A stretch of DNA of 64,000 nucleotides from Pogonophryne albipinna (lineage: Eukaryota; Chordata; Actinopteri; Perciformes; Artedidraconidae). Of this stretch, positions 1 to 20,894 are shown in pieces (the stretch's first letter is position 1; every line of letters starts with the position of its first letter). Position numbers and translations under genes: made by a program. Below the pieces are notes generated by a model. That model worked only from the letters and a program-made list of their open reading frames with translations, had not been told where the DNA came from and did no database searches. The DNA lies in the NCBI GenBank assembly GCA_028583405.1, contig CM053252.1, positions 33,855,196 to 33,919,195 on the forward strand. The letters run 5' to 3'.

Positions 1-10772
<10,772 letters not shown>

Positions 10773-10909
10773 TTGGGTGTGCCCAGCAAAGCATGCAACA
10801 TTGATTTGCGTTTCCATTACTAGTTCAGGACGCTGTGGCAACGGTAGAAGCACTTCAGTCTTCCCTATTTATTTGAATCTGCTTTTAATATCCTGGCCTG
10901 TGGTTGCAG

Positions 10910-11022
10910 GTGGAATTGAAGATGAAGTACAATGACCAACACTGCAAATCAAGAGGTCTTCTCCCAGGCTCTCGCTGGTACGAGATTCAGGCCTACAGAG
11001 CTTTGAACCAGGCCCTGGGAAG
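10910..11022 (+). CDS. brip1: brip1 exon: helicase domain 2, start of motif VI
   Basis: The acceptor is ttgcag at 10904-10909 and the donor is AG|GTAAAT. The 113 nt encode [11 protein letters not shown], then [20 protein letters not shown], ending inside the GR of motif VI. The segment is nearly identical to human FANCJ, including the [16 protein letters not shown] block that closes over ATP in domain 2. The exon ends after two bases of an Arg codon, completed by the next exon. A 166-bp CA tract ends 139 bp upstream in the intron. Confidence 0.97.
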
Positions 11023-14000
11023 GTAAATCCACCCTCTACAGACAGAGTGGTATTAAAGATTTTCTTTTGTACTCTTAATCTTTTACACTCTAACCCTCAA
11101 ACTTCTTTTAACAGGTGTATCCGCCACAAGAATGACTGGGGTGCCTTAATTCTAGTGGATGACCGTTTCCGGAATAATCCCAATAAGTACATCACAGGTA
11201 CTCAATACAGTGTGTGAACAATGGCTGAATGTAATAACTGCACAGCCTCTCAACTTGAACACTAGATGGCAATAGTTATCCACTGTAAAGTTTGTGGTAG
11301 TGTTTGTCTTTGATGTGTGTGTTTGTTTAATCTCAGGTCTGTCTAAATGGATTCGCCAGCTTGTCCAGCATCACGACAACTTCGGCAATGCCATGCAGTC
11401 TCTGGTAGCGTTCTCTGAGGTTCAACAGAAAGCGTCGGTGGCTCTGGCAGCCAGTCAGAGTCTCAGCTCTACTGCCTCATCTCCAAAAAGTCTCTTGTCA
11501 GTAACTCTTGAGGACGAGAGTCCACCAAAAGCCACAGAACATCAGACACCAAGCTCATGTGTCAAACCACCTGTACCCAAACTTGACACAAGCCCAACAA
11601 GCGTCCATTTCTTTTCACGTACACAGTTAAAAGCTGAACAACAAGAAAAAACAGGTGAGCAAAATTGAAAGACAGGTTTCGGTACTGCAAGGTTAATATC
11701 TGTCTCAAGTCTTATTCAAAGCCCTTCCCAATATCACAATTCATGATTTGTTTCTGTGAGACTGGTCTCAGTTCTTTTAAGGCCTATCTATTAACTTCAC
11801 TGGCTCTTAGCTGTAACCCTAGTTGCCTAAAGCCCCTGTATTTGACTGAAGATGTAAATCTAGTCTCAGGTGTATATAGTCATAAATGATGACATTTTAA
11901 AGTGTGCAGCTTTCGGAAGGCAGCACTCAAAAGGTGCATGTCATCTTTTGTGCTAAAGGATGTATGACATCACCACAGAAAATATTCTTAGGTGACGTGT
12001 TTGCACATCGCCTCGGCTAGCATCCATTGTCTTTGGGGTCATGACAAGGTTGAGCTGTTAGCCCCGTTGAATCCCGTGTGTTGGGAGCAGAGCTGTAGCA
12101 GACCCCCCCCCCCACCCCGCCCTTCCCTTTATAATTTGGGGTGGATGTTGGGGGTGGGGGCCATGCTATCAGTTGAGTGGCTCGCCTCATTACTGTAAGG
12201 TCTTTTGCGTGCCTGAGTGGAACGAGCTGATGAGCAGATGTTGGACTGTTGCTTTTAATTAAATCCCCTTGACCTTTGTTTGGATTATATTGAGCGTAAA
12301 CCCGCATTTATATCTTTCTTTATAAGATAGCCTCGGCAGCCGCGGTGCTCTGCATACCAGTCACACTTTATGGTGAGCCTCAAAAAAGGTCTTATTTTTA
12401 AGTGCTTCTTTTGTTATTTGGCTGCACAATATATTCAAATGTTATCCAGATCGCAAGCAAAATATGTGAAAATACCATTCTCAATGAGGTATTCTAGAGC
12501 TACATATATTCTACAGACTTTGGTTTGTTGCAGATTCCATAGATTTTTCAATATAAGTGATAATGTGATATGATAATTGACAATGGTCAGAGGCGACACA
12601 TTTCATAGCGAGGAAACCTACATATATATTGAATCACTGTAAATTACCATCATAATGATCATTACCTCCAATATTATTTATCAAATCGCAATTGCAATAT
12701 AAGTTAATATAAAATATGATCAGATATATTTTCCAAGATGTGCAGGTTTAATATGCTGGTATAAGGTCAATAAATATCCACTGTAAATGTTTTGTTTTGT
12801 TTTGATTCCTTGATGCAGAACGGTTGAATACGATGCACAGTACCCCAGCGGAGCCCTTACATCAAAAAAGAAACACAGCTCCGCCTCTGTACAACATTTT
12901 CAGCCCCGCCAGCACCTGCTTCAGGAAGCCAATCTTCAAAGAAAAAGCAGTATGTAATTCCAGCCAGCTCTTTGAAACATCTACGGATTCAGAGCACAAG
13001 GAGAAGCAGCCGATCTCGTCTCCACAAAAGCCAACTTGCCTTAAGCAAGAGAGTGGAGATGGTTCCGGTGGAATCAAATTGGAAGCACACAATCAGCCTT
13101 TGGAGCTCTCTCCACCAGCCACCTGTAAAAGTGAACTGCCCTCAGTAGACAGTACAGATGAAAAGGAAGAGGACCAAACTGTGTTCTTCACTCCAGAACT
13201 TTTCGAGGGTGAAGGCAGCCCACAGGAAGAGGCCAACGGCAAGTCACCTCCCAGGATGACTGGAGTGGCGGAAAGTCCTGCCCCCCTGTCAGAAGAACCT
13301 TTTGGCTCTGAGCAAGCCCGAGGGCAAGGTCAAGCCTCTGCTTTTGATAGACAGAGTTCTATTTCAGTCAGTATGGACAGCACAGAGCTGTCACAGGGAC
13401 AGGAAGGAGAAATTATAGGACAGAACCAAGTTGAAGAAGCAGAGCAGGTGGACACCCAGAGCAGGCAGACAGGAAGTAAGCTTCGCAGGTTGTCCAGGTC
13501 CAAGCAGAAAGCTCCCCCCACTACAACAGGTAACTAGCTAGCTGGAACCAAGAGATATTGTGAACGAAGCAGAAAGTCTTATTTGAAAATACATCGCAAA
13601 AACAATACACACAGTCGATTTTGATTTAAAACACATATTGAAACATTCATGCTATTATATTTCTGCATAGGTTTTACATTCAATCTTACACCATTTTCTA
13701 AACGCTATGCTGGATAGTATCTGCTCATGTTACAGCAGCCTCGGGCAACTCGCCCACACACTCTGCCTGCAGTAGATGATGAGGCTTCAGCTTTCTCATA
13801 TCAGCTTGTAATGCGGTGTGACAGCACATCTTATTAATGCCAAAAAGCCCGGTTCTCACTTAAAAAATCACATAACTAACCAACAGCAGTGAAAATTGCA
13901 GCGCTGATTGAATGTGCCAAATCATTAAAATACAAAAAGCCTAAACTAATTTGTTTTCCTACAAAGTAGGTAATCATGTCGTTGTGTTTTAATGATGTGT

Positions 14001-17000
14001 TTCGTAGATTATGGCTGACATGCGTGGAGGCTTTAGACATGCCTGATTTAACCTACAGACCTTTGTTTCATCAATTTAAATTCCATGTGTTATTAACTCA
14101 CTTTTCAAGCATTTGTATAAACTCTGTTTATTCAAAATAAAAATGTTAGCGTTACTTTCATTTTTCATCATCCTTTTTCCTGTTTTCTTTTCTGTATCCA
14201 CATACACATGATTCTGAATTGCCCAACTTTTTTTTAACAAGTATCCAAAGTAAAGTATTATGCTATTATAGATTATTATTACTGATAAATGAACGCTTAA
14301 GGAAGTACTTACAGCTTGGATCAGTTTAGCTAGTTTTATACTGGTTGTAAAATCCTAAAAAAATTCACCATATTTGATAAATTGATCATGTGTTTAATAT
14401 GTAAATCTGTTATCTGAATTATAAAAACTGATTTATAATAAATACAATAACAAAACATTTAATATTTTCCTGTAAAACACTTTTTCCTGTAAAACATGAT
14501 ATATATATATATATATACACACATATCAATTACATTACCTGAGTATATACACTTGCTAGTTACTTAACCCACTTCCTAATTTGATGACAATATATTGTGT
14601 TCTAATATTTTGTTATTTATTTATAGCAATGAGAGTAGACTTAAATAATCATCATAATGATGATAATACATTTTATTTGTCAAGCACTTTTACATGTGCT
14701 CAAAAACGCTTAACAATGATAAGTCAATAAATCTGAATAGAATCGAGCTCACTAACATTTGACACAACATTAATCACACATTAAAAGCCAGTCTAAAAAG
14801 CTGAGTTGTCTATAAGCACCTCTCTGCACAGCAACACAACAACAGGCAACCTTCAGATTCAAAGGAGACCATGAAGTCAAAACAACACTGTAAGAGTCTT
14901 AACAAAAATAGACTTAACAAACTGGCAACTTGATGCATATTGTTGCAAAGGAAAGCTCCACCTCGAAAACAGTAATGTTAAAACATGTTTACACAATAAA
15001 TGAATATAAAAATAAACCAGCGAATTTCCCACAAGTCATTTACAGTGATTTTTGTAGTCCTGTATAATTCACTAATAGCTCTTACTTAATGTTAGAATTG
15101 TATTTATGGAGTAAAACACGGATTAACGGTGACCTACCTAAAACAGTATGTTTGTGTAATCAGCTATTTAACGACCATATTTGATTGTCTTAGTCTGAGA
15201 ACCTGAAGTCACAGGCTAAGTTGAAGGGAGACAGAAAAACCCCCCGAGATTAAACATGATTACACTGATGTGATTTGTCTCATTACAGCGCAAACTTCAC
15301 CAATGTGTGATTTGCGCAGACGAGCAGAGTAGACGAGTGTTCCATTAAAGCCTTTCTTCGCTCATCAACTGCCTCCCCAAGACCCTTGTATATGTAATCG
15401 TGCATGGCCTCTCGTTAAGATCATCAAAACAGAGCGTGGAGAGGCCAGCAAATGTGTGTTAAAAGCACTTCATAGCAAGCCCCGCATTACTGAAAGACTC
15501 AGTAATGGCTGTGAATGACTGTGTTTTCCCCCATTAGTCTAATGCACCCGAAATCACTGAAGGTAAAAGTAAAACAACATTTTTAGTTGAAAATACAGGA
15601 CATTCAACAGAAAAAGCTCTCCATCCGAACAGATTTGTGCCGTTTGCCCAAATTAAATCCTGCCATTATGAATGGTCAACACCGTCTACATCATTAAATG
15701 TTACGTGCAAACTTTCCCATCTTTGTAGTTGTATTCCTTCCTCATTGGTAAACCATAACAATGGTTTTACAAATTCCCAGGTGTAAGGGAGGAAGTGGAA
15801 ATATAGTGTAGTGGCTACTAGGAAAAAAAAGAGGACAATTAAAACACCAACAGCATTTCTAATAGTCTGAGGCCAACCTTTAGTATATTTCTTACAATAA
15901 TAAATAAACTACAATTTACAATGCTAAGATACACCAACACCTACTGGAGTCTGCTATCACCCCCTGCTAGAATTGCGAGTTTCTGACAACTATTTAGCAA
16001 TTCAGCACAGATGTAATTAAATTCATTATTCAAATTGCTGGGTAAATGGTTGCAAAGTCGTGTTTTCGGTCCTTATACTGACTAAAAAAGTTAAAGACGC
16101 TGAGACTTAAAATAGTTAATTCCAAGGTCACTATTAAGATAAGATAAGATGGTACTTTATTGATCCCAATTTGGGAAATTGTTTTTGTTGCAGCGGCATA
16201 AAAGACAAGCCATTTTACAATAAAACAGAACTAGAACTAAACAAGAATAGAAATAAAATAAAATAGAACATATACATGTAGATATTATATATACAAATAT
16301 ATATACATTAATATATGACATGAAATATTAAATATTGAACAGATTATATATGTGTAAAATGCGCAACGTGGTTTTATTACAAGAGAAACTACTCTGTATG
16401 GAGCAGAGAGTTCTGACGTGTTGAAATAATATACACCTTTCTACAATTGATAGTGTTACAACTAAATTAATCATAAGTGTTATAATAATATCCCAATATC
16501 AATCCATTCAAACTTTAAGATCATGACAGGTGGTGTTATTCATCATCTCTCACTGCTGTGTATAGCTGCTGATTATGTGATGCTGCGTAATAATTACATA
16601 TTAACAACAACAATAATAGAAAAACACACATATGTTGACATTCATTTAAAAATCATCTAAAAATAAATAAATATAAAGCAGCTCTGAGTTTTGATTTGTG
16701 ATTTGAATGTAGACACATTGTTGCAGTAACGGATGTGTTTCAGGAGAGACTAAGAGAGGGAGAGGCAGCTATGGATAAAGCTATGTCCCTCAAAGTAGAT
16801 TTAAAGAATAATGAAAGGTTAATCTTATCTATTTTCGATAATCTCCCAGTCCATAACTACCAGATGTACAGTATCTATTTGCTAAAAATGTGACTTCATG
16901 TTAATTGACAGGTGGAGCCAAGAGTGTAGGGAGTGCCAGTCTTCAGCAGATTGGGACCAGAAGCAGCCAGAGGAGGACTAACAAGGTCAGGACAGATCAG

Positions 17001-18413
17001 GAGGTAAAGGTGGTGATTGGGGGTTTGAAGAGCAGACCATCCAGAGCCAAACCCGTCAGAGGGTACCGCTCAAAGAAAGAGAAGGTTAAAGAGAGTGCTT
17101 ATCAGGATCATTCTTTGCCAGAGGCTCAGGCTGATGGCTGCATTTCCGAGTCAGGAAAGTCCTTTTTGGGTGTTAGGGAGAACAAAACTCTCAAAAAAGT
17201 ACCTATTACACCTGGTAGTTCCACATGGACTGCGTTCGACATTGTGACCCCCAAAAAAGAAGACATAAAGATTATAAAAGAAGCTCAAGCAGCTGGATGT
17301 AGTGCCAGTCGTCCAGCAGAGCAATGCACAGGAAGTGAGCCAACCAAACCAAAAGGTATGGTCCTAATCTCTTTAAATCAAAGGATGTACATTTTGAACA
17401 ACCTTTGCATAAACATGTCAATATTGATCAAGAAGGTTGAACACAGTGTGTTACGATGCATTATCAAAATTGTTTACAAAAGGGACCAATTTGGGTTTGC
17501 AAGGTAGGTCAAATAAAAGCTAAAGAAATGCATAGTGATTTTTAACATGAAAATCTCCTTCATGAAAACATGAACATGTACATTTTCTTTTAAAAGCTAC
17601 TACTTTATCCACAAACATCACATGGTGTACCAGATACTTATTTTACCTTATTTTTTTTCAACCAAGCTATAAAAGTACAGAGATCTTGCAAGCAGAAGAG
17701 CAGGAGATTTACAAAGACCTTTCCAAAAATACATGTAAGTATGGCTTTTTTCTTACTATTTCCTATCAGTGTACAGTGCTGCTGTACATGTCATGTAGTG
17801 TTGGATTCTGTTTATCAATGTGCTGCACTAAGAAGCATTTGTAGATAACATGGACGATGGTAATGTTCCAAAACACAGGAGAGGTTTCTCAATACTCAAA
17901 TTTCCCCTCCTCGACTCCTATCCTCGAGACTTGGTGCCGCCCACAGGAGATGTGAGCGGAGGACTGAGGAGGGGGAGAGAGGAGAGAGGAGGGGAAGCAG
18001 CAGGCGGTTAGAGAAATGAGAACTCCTCTCCTCTGAGCGGTCATTTTAAAGAGACGTCCATTAATGATGACAGGAGGCACAGCAGCCCTCTGTCTGATGG
18101 ACAGATGTGTTCATGACGACTTATATATTTACTTTTAATTCATTCACAGTGCGGTATAATGAGACAATAACAGGCTACAGATGCGGACACATACATACAC
18201 ACACATATATTTATATAAATATATACAATTTCAGAATCAAACAAGTATGAGCACTCTCATAATAACGTAACACAATCAGAGACTGGATATATCCCCCCCT
18301 CTCTGGTCGCTGAAATGGAGAATTGAAATTACGGGCCAAAAGTTGTATTTAAAAGTAAGCAGAGGACACCAAACCAACTGAGACCCGTCTGTCTGCCACA
18401 TCTACACACTGTA

Positions 18414-18466
<53 letters not shown>

Positions 18467-20253
18467 CACACTGTACCACACACACCTACAGCTCCTAAAG
18501 CATAATCAGGCTACAGCCGTTGTGTATTTTATTATATGAAGCACTAAATGGTCTTAGAAAAATATGGACTCTTTGTTTGTAGATATCTACTAAACTACAG
18601 CAAATAAAGAGAGTAGGCCTGTTATACTGAGTGATATATATTGTACACTGCTCTGCTTTCTTTACGGACCTCACAGCTGTTCTCACTGTAAACATCGCGT
18701 CACGATGAAAGCAGTTAATAAAATAATATCCAGGGGATGCATGCAGAGCTGTCATTGGCTGAGATAAGTCCGGCCGTGCGTAACGCCTCCACCGTTCCCG
18801 GAGGAGCCGTGGAGGAACCATCAGTGTTTCCTCGGTTAGAGCTCCTCCAGAGAGCCTCCTCGATGCTCGATCCTCGAAGTGCATTTAGAGAAATGAGATG
18901 TCCTTCAAAATGGCGCGCTGAAATTCATTTCCGGGTCACTCCCGGAGGACCGAGGAGTCGAGGGGTCGAGGAGGGGAAATTTGAGTATTGAGAAACCTCT
19001 AGTGTCAGAATTAAACGGTTTACCAGAGATACAGATGAAAATGAAAAACAATACAGCATATGAAGTATATTTAGAGGTGTGGACATAATAATTGAAACAT
19101 TAAAGAAGCCCGATAATATTTTTTTTGTTCTACTTTCAGAGAGCCAAAGATCACAAGCCCTGCTCTCTGGGACTCTACTGTTCTATATGTGAGAAGGAAC
19201 TACTTCCTGTGGCACATGGTAGTTCCTGAGAAAACCCTGTAATGTTTCAATGTGTTTATAACAGCTAACTAAATCAAGTCAAACTATTTCTCCAATGTTA
19301 TTTGGCATTGATTTAATCTTCACAGTTATGACTTTATTTTTCAGGTGCACTACGACGTGCTGTTTGTGAATCTGAACATTTAGGTTTTCTGAGAAACAAC
19401 AGATTTAGTTCTGGAAAAACAACGCGTCTCTGCCAGTGTCCAACAAATCAGCAATCACTTTCAGACAACTCACTGCTGGTAGTCCAAAGTGTCACATCAT
19501 TGAAGGCCCTAAGGACTGCTCTCCAACCCTACTGTGATAACACTTTAACTGGTGGGTTGACATATGGTGTAATAGACATTATTGAAGAAGTAAATAGGGT
19601 TCTACGCAGTATATATCTGAGTATTCATTGCTAAAAGTACATGATGATTACAAATTCTTTCACATTATTTTAGCATGGTTTAAAAAGCTTGATGTTCAAT
19701 TGACTATTTATAGATTATCAAATATATTGAGAGGAACTCTTGATGAGTTTGTTAGGGACTGGTTCTCAATAGCATTATACATACAAAATGAATTTTTAAA
19801 TGTTTTTACTATGGGGGTAACTTTGATAAAATAACTAGTACTCACATTTGGTAAATGCACAAGGTTGTGACTGCTCTATTTTTATTTTATTTTTTTAAAT
19901 GTAGGTCTTTGTATTGTATCATCTCATGCTAAATTATGATTATTTAAATGATTAGCAGTAGATTGGGAAAGATTAATCCCTTTTCCCATCCCAAACAGAA
20001 TTTAACATTCATATTAACATGTTAACCTTTAACTTTGATCCTTTTATGGCACATTTTGTCTCTCAAGTCAATAAAGTGACATGCTTTCGCCCTGCTTCTC
20101 ATTCCTGCAGCATATAATGCCATCTGGAATACTGAGAAGGGCTCTGTAACCAGATTTCTTCAGTGCAAAGGCTGTTTGTCCCAAAGCCTGCTGCTGTCAG
20201 GAGCTTTAATCGCAGCAGATATCCACTGCCCTCGTGACATGGCTCAAGATCAG
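10910..20253 (+). CDS. brip1: brip1 / FANCJ DNA helicase, 3' half (nine exons, 5' end outside window)
   Basis: BRIP1 (FANCJ) is an Fe-S superfamily 2 DNA helicase of the XPD group that acts in nuclear interstrand-crosslink repair, replication-fork restart and G-quadruplex unwinding, with MLH1, BRCA1 and TopBP1 as known partners in mammals. Exons seen here: 10910-11022, 11115-11197, 11337-11654, 12819-13529, 16912-17355, 17667-17734, 19140-19218, 19345-19551 and 20111-20253. All junctions are AG/GT, the phases agree at each join, and the total is 2166 nt (722 codons) with no stop. The first two exons match human FANCJ very closely through motif VI ([13 protein letters not shown], then DDRF). 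The Walker A, Fe-S and DEAH exons must lie upstream of the window. The tail is longer than the human one because of exons after 16912. The stop codon is not settled (see candidate last exon). Confidence 0.93.
11115..11197 (+). CDS. brip1: brip1 exon: helicase motif VI
   Basis: This 83-nt exon is read as [18 protein letters not shown] followed by NNPNKYIT. With the last two bases of the previous exon it completes the Q-x-x-G-R-x-I-R signature of motif VI, whose arginines contact the ATP gamma-phosphate in SF2 helicases. The intron before it is only 92 bp and the one after it 139 bp. The donor is ACAG|GTACTC. Confidence 0.97.
11337..11654 (+). CDS. brip1: brip1 exon: end of helicase core and start of disordered tail
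   Basis: The exon begins [20 protein letters not shown], matching the end of the human helicase core (GLSKWVRQ). It then passes into a Ser/Pro-rich, low-conservation tail ([23 protein letters not shown]) typical of the region that links the helicase to its partner-binding sites. Acceptor tctcag, donor ACAG|GTGAGC; the exon leaves one base for the next codon. None of the SP sites here has Phe at +3, so no BRCA1-type SPxF motif is present. Confidence 0.95.
12819..13529 (+). CDS. brip1: brip1 large tail exon with TopBP1-type FTPEL motif
   Basis: The 711-nt exon (acceptor gatgcag, donor ACAG|GTAACT) encodes an acidic, Ser/Thr/Pro-rich, probably disordered segment. Near its middle is [14 protein letters not shown] (13172-13213), which matches the human block ESIYFTPELYD around Thr1133, the phosphosite bound by TopBP1 BRCT7/8. 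This makes the exon the counterpart of the last coding exon of the human gene. In human the protein ends some distance after this motif; here the frame runs into a good donor and continues in further exons. The end of the exon is basic ([12 protein letters not shown]). Confidence 0.92.
14655..14715. repeat. teleost 'gcgctt...gtgctc' interspersed repeat, diverged copy
   Basis: A block of the form tttatttgtcaagcactttt...gtgctcaaaa.cgctta resembles blocks at 28206-28265, 32232-32285 and 51255-51303, which share the core gcgcttttcctggtgctcaa. Family not identified. Confidence 0.5.
16131..16230. repeat. LINE-tail-like interspersed repeat
   Basis: Contains gataagataagatggtac then tttattgatcccaatttggg and gaaatt, a block I know as a frequent 3'-end sequence of teleost non-LTR elements. 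Edges and family are uncertain. Confidence 0.4.
16912..17355 (+). CDS. brip1: brip1 basic tail exon
   Basis: A 444-nt exon (acceptor ttgacag, donor AAAG|GTATGG) in phase with its neighbours. The product is rich in Lys/Arg and Ser ([34 protein letters not shown]), so it may touch nucleic acid or act in nuclear import; that is inference. A short hydrophobic patch, [20 protein letters not shown], follows and could be a peptide motif. I see no human equivalent. The assignment rests on open frame, splice-site quality and phase rather than on sequence similarity. Confidence 0.8.
17667..17734 (+). CDS. brip1: brip1 small exon, basic linker
   Basis: A 68-nt exon preceded by a T-rich tract and caaccaag and followed by the strong donor ACAT|GTAAGT. 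Read in phase it gives [20 protein letters not shown] then KIH, strongly basic. A second acceptor 14 bp further on (tacag at 17676-17680) also gives an open exon, but joining that frame to the next exon creates an immediate TAG, so the first acceptor is preferred. It lies about 150 bp before the 1.1-kb inverted-repeat element in the following intron. Confidence 0.65.
17880..19000. mobile_element. 1.1-kb non-autonomous inverted-repeat DNA transposon in brip1 intron
   Basis: The ends are inverted copies over about 36 bp: agaggtttctcaatactcaa at the left, and its reverse complement ending gagaaacctct at the right. Similarity continues through a tttcccctcctcgac block. No target-site duplication could be assigned, so the superfamily is unknown. 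A CA run lies inside at about 18415-18462. There is no transposase frame. It is GC-richer than the surrounding intron. Confidence 0.75.
19140..19218 (+). CDS. brip1: brip1 extension exon: first CxxC knuckle
   Basis: The acceptor follows a long T tract (tactttcag) and the donor is CATG|GTAGTT. The 79 nt encode [20 protein letters not shown] then LLPVAH, with a classic zinc-knuckle spacing C-S-I-C (19179-19190) and another Cys six residues before it. Together with the exon starting at 20111 it suggests a zinc-binding module at the protein's C terminus. Confidence 0.7.
19345..19551 (+). CDS. brip1: brip1 extension exon: middle of Cys-containing domain
   Basis: The exon is 207 nt (acceptor ttttcag, donor ACTG|GTGGGT). 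It contains a Cys-rich stretch ([17 protein letters not shown]) and then a likely structured part, [20 protein letters not shown], that alternates like strand and helix. Phase joins perfectly with both neighbours. No family is recognised with confidence. It fills the roughly 96 residues between the two CxxC knuckles. Confidence 0.7.
20111..20253 (+). CDS. brip1: brip1 extension exon: second CxxC knuckle
   Basis: The exon is 143 nt with acceptor cattcctgcag and donor CAG|GTACAT. It encodes [18 protein letters not shown], then C-K-G-C (20164-20175), then [18 protein letters not shown]. Two CxxC pairs on either side of a beta-rich segment recall the beta-tent fold of Yippee, Mis18 and cereblon CULT domains; this is analogy from spacing, not a proven match. 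The exon ends in phase 0. Without further splicing the frame would run only nine more codons beyond the donor-like site (VHLMNVNKC) to TAA at 20281. Confidence 0.7.
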
Positions 20254-20572
20254 GTACATTTAATGAATGTGAATAAATGTTAAAATGCCCAATGAGCACA
20301 TAAAAACACCAGAAAAACTATATGCATGCCCAGGAGGATTAATCCTAGCTATTTGTGTTTGCGGACAATTTATTCTGGCAAACAGCCACTAGGCGACAAT
20401 TAGGTTTACCCTGTGTGAGTGAGTTGTGAACGAAACATTTTAAGAATTACTGAGTATATCAGTAAATTACTGTCTGGGATTATTATAATCCCAATTGTGC
20501 TTCATCTCTAAACAATCATTTTTTAATGATTGTATCTACATATTTTATCAACCATATATTTTTGCATTTTAA

Positions 20573-20869
20573 TTCAAACTTGGGAGTGGATTTAAGGAAG
20601 CAACATTAAGACATTGCTCAACACAAAATGTTCAAACAATCACTATTGGATTTTTTATGTCCGGACGGGTGTGTTTGAGTGAGAAACATAATTTTTTTTA
20701 CTTTTTTGGACCACTGCTGCCTTTATCGGAAAGACTATACGCTATACTGCGGCCCGCATGTGAATTATTTGACGAATTCATGGAAGACTCTGAGGTGGAT
20801 ATTCGGTCAGACTGTTACAGAGACTTGAGTCTGTATCTGACGTTCATTAGACATCAACAAACCACATAA
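20573..20869 (+). CDS. candidate last exon of brip1, or separate small ORF
   Basis: The frame is open from 20573 to TAA at 20867-20869, and its second half looks like real protein: LSERLYAILRPACELFDEFM, then EDSEVDIRSDCYRDLSLYL, acidic and helix-prone. An AATAAA lies 20 bases after the stop. Phase-0 acceptors that could join it to the exon ending at 20253 are an AAG ending at 20596 and a GAG ending at 20683; neither has an ideal pyrimidine tract. A different acceptor at 20733 would give a short tail in another frame. It could also be an unrelated retro-copied fragment. No family recognised. Confidence 0.35.
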   Translation, partial: FKLGSGFKEATLRHCSTQNVQTITIGFFMSGRVCLSEKHNFFYFFGPLLPLSERLYAILRPACELFDEFMEDSEVDIRSDCYRDLSLYLTFIRHQQTT

Positions 20870-20888
20870 TTACATCAGATTATTTTTA

Positions 20889-20894
20889 AATAAA
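20889..20894 (+). terminator. candidate poly(A) signal, brip1
   Basis: AATAAA, followed about 20 bp later by a T/GT-rich stretch, the usual arrangement for cleavage and polyadenylation. It would serve the frame that stops at 20869. Another AATAAA at 20271 would serve a readthrough transcript from the previous exon. Confidence 0.5.

Larger units (their letters stand above)
13530..16911 (+). other. brip1 intron, 3.4 kb
   Basis: AT-rich, with no coding signal seen. It holds two interspersed-repeat fragments, at about 14660-14715 and 16135-16230, and simple AT runs (for example near 14497). Confidence 0.7.

Noticed and set aside
17681..17734. Alternative acceptor for the small brip1 exon
   Set aside because: Frame is open within the exon but meets TAG immediately when joined to the exon at 19140.
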